From assembly GCF_050003625.1 (NCBI RefSeq), contig NC_134400.1:188757726-188821725 (forward strand): a stretch of 64,000 nt of DNA. Reading direction: 5' to 3'. Made by a program: the position numbers and the translations under genes. Below are positions 42,001 to 48,000 of the stretch, piece by piece. The first letter of the stretch is position 1, and every line of letters starts with the position of its first letter. This DNA comes from Haematobia irritans (Eukaryota; Arthropoda; Insecta; Diptera; Muscidae). A model generated the notes under the pieces. That model did not search any database. It was not told the origin of the DNA and saw only the letters and a program-made list of their open reading frames with translations.

Positions 42001-45000
42001 TGGCAAGATGCCAAATCCGGTCAAAACAGTACGGAACAACCGTGTTTCTTCAGGAAAGGCAGCAGACGTTTATTCAAACACTCTTTCACGTAAATTTCTT
42101 GGTTGACAGTCCCGGAAGCTATGAAAATGCTGCTTTTCAAGCCACAGGTACAGATGACTTGCCAAACCAGATATTTCTTTGCGAACTTTGACAGTTTTAT
42201 GTGCTTGAAAATATCTGCTACCTTTCCCCTTCCTTTTGCCGTATAAAACTCCTGTCCCGGAAACTGCTTGTAGTCGGCTTTGATGTAGGTTTCGTCGTCC
42301 ATTACCACGCAGTCAAACTTCGTCAGCATCGTCGTGTACAGCCTCCGGGATCGCGCTTTGGCCGTCGTATTTTGTTTATCGTCGCGATTTGGAGTCACTA
42401 CCTTCTTGTAAGTCGATAGTCCGGCTCGTTTTTTGCCTCGATGCACGGTTGTAGACGATACACCCAGCTTATTTGCGGCATCTCGGAGAGAGGTTTGGGT
42501 TTTCGCTTTAAACTACCGGCAACTCTCTTTGTCGTCTCAGCGGCTTCCGGTTTTCGATTTCCCCCCGATCCAGACTTCCTGGCTGTCGACAAACGTTCCC
42601 CAAACACTTTAATTACATTTGTAACGGTTGATTTGGCAACTTTTAGCGATTTTGCCAGCTTTGCGTGCGAGTAGCTCGGATTTTCGCGATGCGCGAGCAA
42701 AATTTTGATACGCTGCTGTTCTTGCTTGGACGGCATTTTGACAACTGAAGAGTGAATTCAAAATAAGGGGTGTTCAGGTTTTTTAAATGCAAAATTGAAA
42801 GAAATACGTCAAGCTTATATTGACCAAATTTTGACCGTATCACCCTTTATGTTGAGAAGATGTATACCTTCTCTTGACAAATCACGCTTGACATTCACAG
42901 GAAGTGTATAAGATTGTCCAACGATTTGAATACAGAACACTTAAAAAACAAACAAGTATAAACGGCCGTAAGTTCGGCCAGGCCGAATCTTATGTACCCT
43001 CCACCATGGATTGCGTAGAAACTTCTACGAAAGACTGTCATCCACAATGGAATTACTTGGGTTGTGGTATCTTAAATCGTTTTCTAAATTGTGAGTTAGT
43101 CCATACGTGGTATAGTCTACAAATAATTACGAATCGATATGGACTTTTGCACGGTACGTAGGGAGCCAGAATTGAAATATGGGGGTCGCTTATATGGGGG
43201 CTATATACAATTATTGATATGGACCAATTTTTGTGTGATTGGGGATCGATTTATCTGAGGGCTATATATAACTATAGACCGATATGGACCTAGTTAGGCA
43301 TGGTTGTTAACGGCCATATACTATCACAATGTACCAAATTTCAACTGACTCGGATGAAATTTGCTCCTCCAAGAGGCTCCAAAACCAAATCTCGGGATCA
43401 GTTTATATGGGGGCTATATATGATTATGGACTGATATGGACCACTTTTGGCATGGTTGTTAAATATCATATACTACCACCACGTACAAAATTTCAACCAG
43501 ATCGGATGAATTTTGCTTTTCCAAAAGGCACCGGAGGTCAAATCTGGGGATCGGTTTATATGGGTGCTATATATTATTATGGACTGATATGAACCAATTC
43601 CTGCATGGTTGTTGGATACCTTATAAAGGGTGATCCGGTCAAAATTTGGTCAATATAAACTTGACGTATTTCTTTCAATTTTGCATTTAAAAAACCTGAA
43701 CATCCCTCATTTTGAAGGTGTGTGTGTGTGTGGAAGGTTGCTCCTATTTTGATTTTGGAATTCACTCTTCAGTTGTCAAAATGCCGTCCATGCAAGAAGA
43801 GCAGCGTATTAAAATTTTGCTCGCGCATCACGAAAATCCGAGCTACTCGCAAGCAAAGCTGGAAAAATCGCTAAAAGTTGCCAAATCAACCGTTACAAAT
43901 GTAATTAAAGTGTTTGGGGAACGTTTGTCGACAGCCAGGAAGTCTGGATCGGAGGGAAATCGAAAACCGGAAGCCGCTGAGACGACACAGAGAGTTGCCG
44001 GTAGTTTCAAGCGAAACCCTAACCTCTCTCTCCGAGATGCCGCAAATAAGCTGGGTGTATCGTCTACAACCGTGCATCGAGCCGGACTATCGACTTACAA
44101 GAAGGTAGTGAGTCCAAATCGCGATGATAAACAAAATACGACGGCCAAAGCGCGATCCCGGAGGCTGTATACGACGATGCTGACGAAGTTTGACTGCGTG
44201 GTAATGGACGACGAAACCTACGTCAAAGCCGACTACAAGCAGCTTCCGGGACAAGAGTTTTATACGGCAAAAGGAAGGGGAAAAGTAGCAGATATTTTCA
44301 AGCACATAAAACTGTCAAAGTTCGCAAAGAAATATCTGTTTTGGCAAGCCATCTGTACCTGTGGCTTGAAAAGCAGCATTTTCATAGCTTCCGGGACTGT
44401 CAACCAAGAAATTTACGTGAAAGAATGTTTTTATAAACGTCTGCTGCCTTTCCTGAAGAAACACGGTTGTTCCGTAGTGTTTTGGCCGGATTTGGCATCT
44501 TGCCATTACGGTAAAAAGGCCATGGAGTGGTACGCCGCCAACAACGTGCAGGTGGTTCCCAAGGACAAGAACCCTCCCAACACGCCAGAGCTCCGCCCAA
44601 TTGAGAAATACTGGGCTATTGTCAAGCGGAACCTAAAGAAGACCAAAAAACTGCTAAGGACGAGCAGCAGTTCAAAGCAAACTGGCTTTCTGCGGCGAAG
44701 AAGGTGGACAAGGTGGCTGTACAAAATCTGATGGCAGGTGTCAAGCGTGAGGCCCGGCAATTCGGATTTGGAAAAGCGAAAGCCTAACTGAATATTTTTC
44801 CTGAATTTTATACTAATTGAACTTGAAAAAGAAATTTAATTTGATTTTTTAAATAAACGATTTCACCGATTTACACGCGTTTTCCCTTGACCAAATTTTG
44901 ACCGTATCACCCTTTACTAACACCACGTACCAAATTTCAACCGAATCGGATGAAATATGCTTCTGTTAGAGGCTCCGCAAGCCAAATCTGAGGGTCCCTG

Positions 45001-48000
45001 TGGACCAATTTTGCATGGTTTTTAGAGACCATATACCAACACCATGTACCAAATTTCAGCCGGATCGGATGAAATTTGCTTCTCTTAGAGGGTCTGCTAT
45101 ACGTAAAAGTGGGGCTATACGTAAAAGTGGACCGATATGGCCCATTTGCAATACCATCCGACCTACATCAATAACAACTACTTGTGCCAAGTTTCAACTC
45201 AATAGCTTGTTTCGTTCGGAAGTTAGCGTGATTTCAACAGACGGACGGACGGACATGCTTAGATCGACTCAGAATTTCACCACGACCCAGAATATATATA
45301 CTTTATGGGGTCTTCGAGCAATATTTCGATGTGTTACAAACGGAATGGCAAAGTTAATATACCCCCATCCTATGGTGGAGGGTATAAAAATTGGTTGAAA
45401 GGGAACACCCCCAACCCGACGTTTGTTAAGCCGGTCCGTTTTACATCTGCATAACCGCCCTATTTCTGTATATAAACGAAAAAGCAAGAAGTCCGATTTT
45501 TTTTTTTTTGAAATGTACGGGACATGTGTGTGGAAACTATGAAGTTATTAATTAGTACTTCAGTTTTTGGGCCAGACTTCCCCTAACCCTATTTTCGAAA
45601 AGAATTCAAATCTTTTCGAATTTGTTTTCAGATCGAAGGATATGGTTATACGAAAATATGCTTCGGGAGGCGCAGTGAAGCGGGCCGGCTTACGCTAGTT
45701 GTGTATAAAATCATTCTTTGTGATTGATTAGGCCCCACGTTGGACGCCAAAAACGATTTTGGTAAAAAGCTTTAAAACAAAATAGGCAATGAGAAAATGA
45801 AACGTGAATGTAAAGACTCCCGTTTATGGACTTAAGCTAGTAAACTTCGCCAAGCCAAAAAAAAAGAAAATTAAATTTAGTGGCACCAAATATCGAAGGA
45901 AAGATTCATTCAGTGAATTACCTTAAAGACTTCATAAAAGCATAAATTAATTAAGTATGCACTGGAAGAGGGGTGCTTTCTTTCTACTTACATCTGAGAG
46001 TTTAATTTCTGATTTTTTTTCTCAATATATTGCAGGTTATGGCCACATATCACCTCGTACGGATTGGGGTAAAGTTACCACTATATTCTATGCCATTGTA
46101 GGTATACCTCTTATGCTTCTTTGTCTCTCAAATATTGGTGATGTTATGGCTACCTCATTTCGGTTAGTAATCTGAGAAAGAAGTAAAACCTTGGAACTAT
46201 CATCTAACGGCCATCTCCTAATCTCTTTCAGTTTCATTTATTGGCGTGTTTGCTGTTACATCTGTACAAGAAATGCCCATAAAAATCGTCGAAACAGGCA
46301 ACGTTCCATAAGGGCTCACCGTTATGCATCACGTTCGCAGCCACCTCCATTACGTAGATCTATACGAATGTCCCATAGACCGGGACATGGTGAACTGAAA
46401 CATGCTTACTCGGATCCAGAGCTAAGAACTACCGGTCGAAATGGTTACGATCGTGATTTTGATTATGACCGACATAACGATCGTCGTTTCCAACAATCAG
46501 TGGGCCGTGAACGGCGACGTGATAATCACATGCTTACCGCACCTCCTATTTCCAGAGGTGGTTCGCGACATCAGATTCCCTATGACGATGATCCAATGTT
46601 GGACGAAGGGCCACCCTACACACAAACCCTTAATAGAGGAGGAGGCCGATTTAGTGGACGCCAAAGTCGTCGTGATCGCATGCATGATCGTCATACCGTA
46701 GAGCGGGAACGTCATTTGAGTCGATCAAAACACCACTTTGATTCAATGGAAGATCTTGAGGATTTACCACCCACCACCAAGCGGGCAATGAGTGTGCGTT
46801 CCATGAGATCTCCCCAAATGAAACGCGATGAGATCTCTAGAGACCACAGGGAATCGAAAGAAATGAAAGAATTGAATCGTCTCAATGCTCAACATAATTT
46901 GCAGCGGGGCAAATCAATGCCTCATTCTAATGCTAGAGCAAGGGCCAAGTCTGTAGATCCTCGCCTTTCAGCTCCCCAATACGAGGAAGTTGATGAGGAG
47001 GTAGTACGTAAAACTCCCATTATATCCAATCGATATGCCATTACCGAAATGGAACATCGTGAATCACGTAGCAAAAGTTATATGAGAAGTCAATCAATGC
47101 CTCGATCGGCATTCCACAAGAATAGTTTGAATCATCCACCGACACCCACGCACCATCATTCTTCAACTAGACATTATGCCGACGATTTGGGAAATCGTCC
47201 GAATGGGGGTAATCGTCGTTCAGTACCCTTACCCAATACAAATCATTCACCTCGTCGCGGTAGTTTTGGTAGACAGACATCACTTGGACCACTTCCTAGT
47301 AATGGTTCCAGATATGGTAATCACTTAGAATTGCCTGAGTACACGGCACCGCACAGAATGAAACGGGGACCCTCACCAAGGCGTCACGAAATCTACGATG
47401 AAGAATATGAGGATCAATATATCGATGATCCCGATGAATATATGCGGCCTCAGCATATGGACCGCAGAGATCTTGGTGATAGGAATTATGATGATATTGA
47501 CTACCATCGATCATCAATGCGAAGAGAGAAGAGACCGAGAAAGGAAAAACAAGGTAGGCATTGGTATTCATAGTACAAGAGGGAGATCACTGATGGTGAG
47601 TGTTAAAAGTGCCAGTTACATTAACATTCCCAAAACATCTCGGTCTATGTGACAGGCATTTCGGAATAGTGTATGCCCCACCATTGAGCCGGGCTACAGT
47701 GTTAGAGCAGTGACTTGGCGTTCAATGCCCTGTTCGCACCATACAGTGAGAGCCCTCTCCAAGCCCGCTACAAGGGATGATTGGGATTCAGTCAGGGACA
47801 GTGAATGGTACGAGCATCCCGAGAGTGATAGAGCCAAAACGAAAGACATTCGTCGAATTCGTTGTATCCGAGCCTGTAACACGCCACAATTTACCTCAGC
47901 CGTAATTACCAATGTCATCAACAGCGCAAAACCATACAAGCCGTTGGTCCCCGGCGGAATTTCAATGCTAAGGTTGAAACATCTGCAAATATTGGGAAAT

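Larger units (their letters stand above)
42952..45390 (-). mobile_element. mini-me/DINE-1-like element split by a mariner-like insertion
   Basis: The left end AACAAGTATAAACGG with GTAAGTTCGGCCAGGCCG and the right end TATGGTGGAGGGTATAAAA match the copy at 26601-28271. The 43626-44914 mariner element interrupts a module; joining the flanks restores the phrase ATACTAACACCACGTACC found in intact modules. Confidence 0.65.

Noticed and set aside
46441..47652. Alternative frames over K2P exon 4 on both strands
   Set aside because: Shadow frames of a codon-biased Arg/His/Asp-rich exon. The chosen frame alone joins the splice phases and the TM segments.
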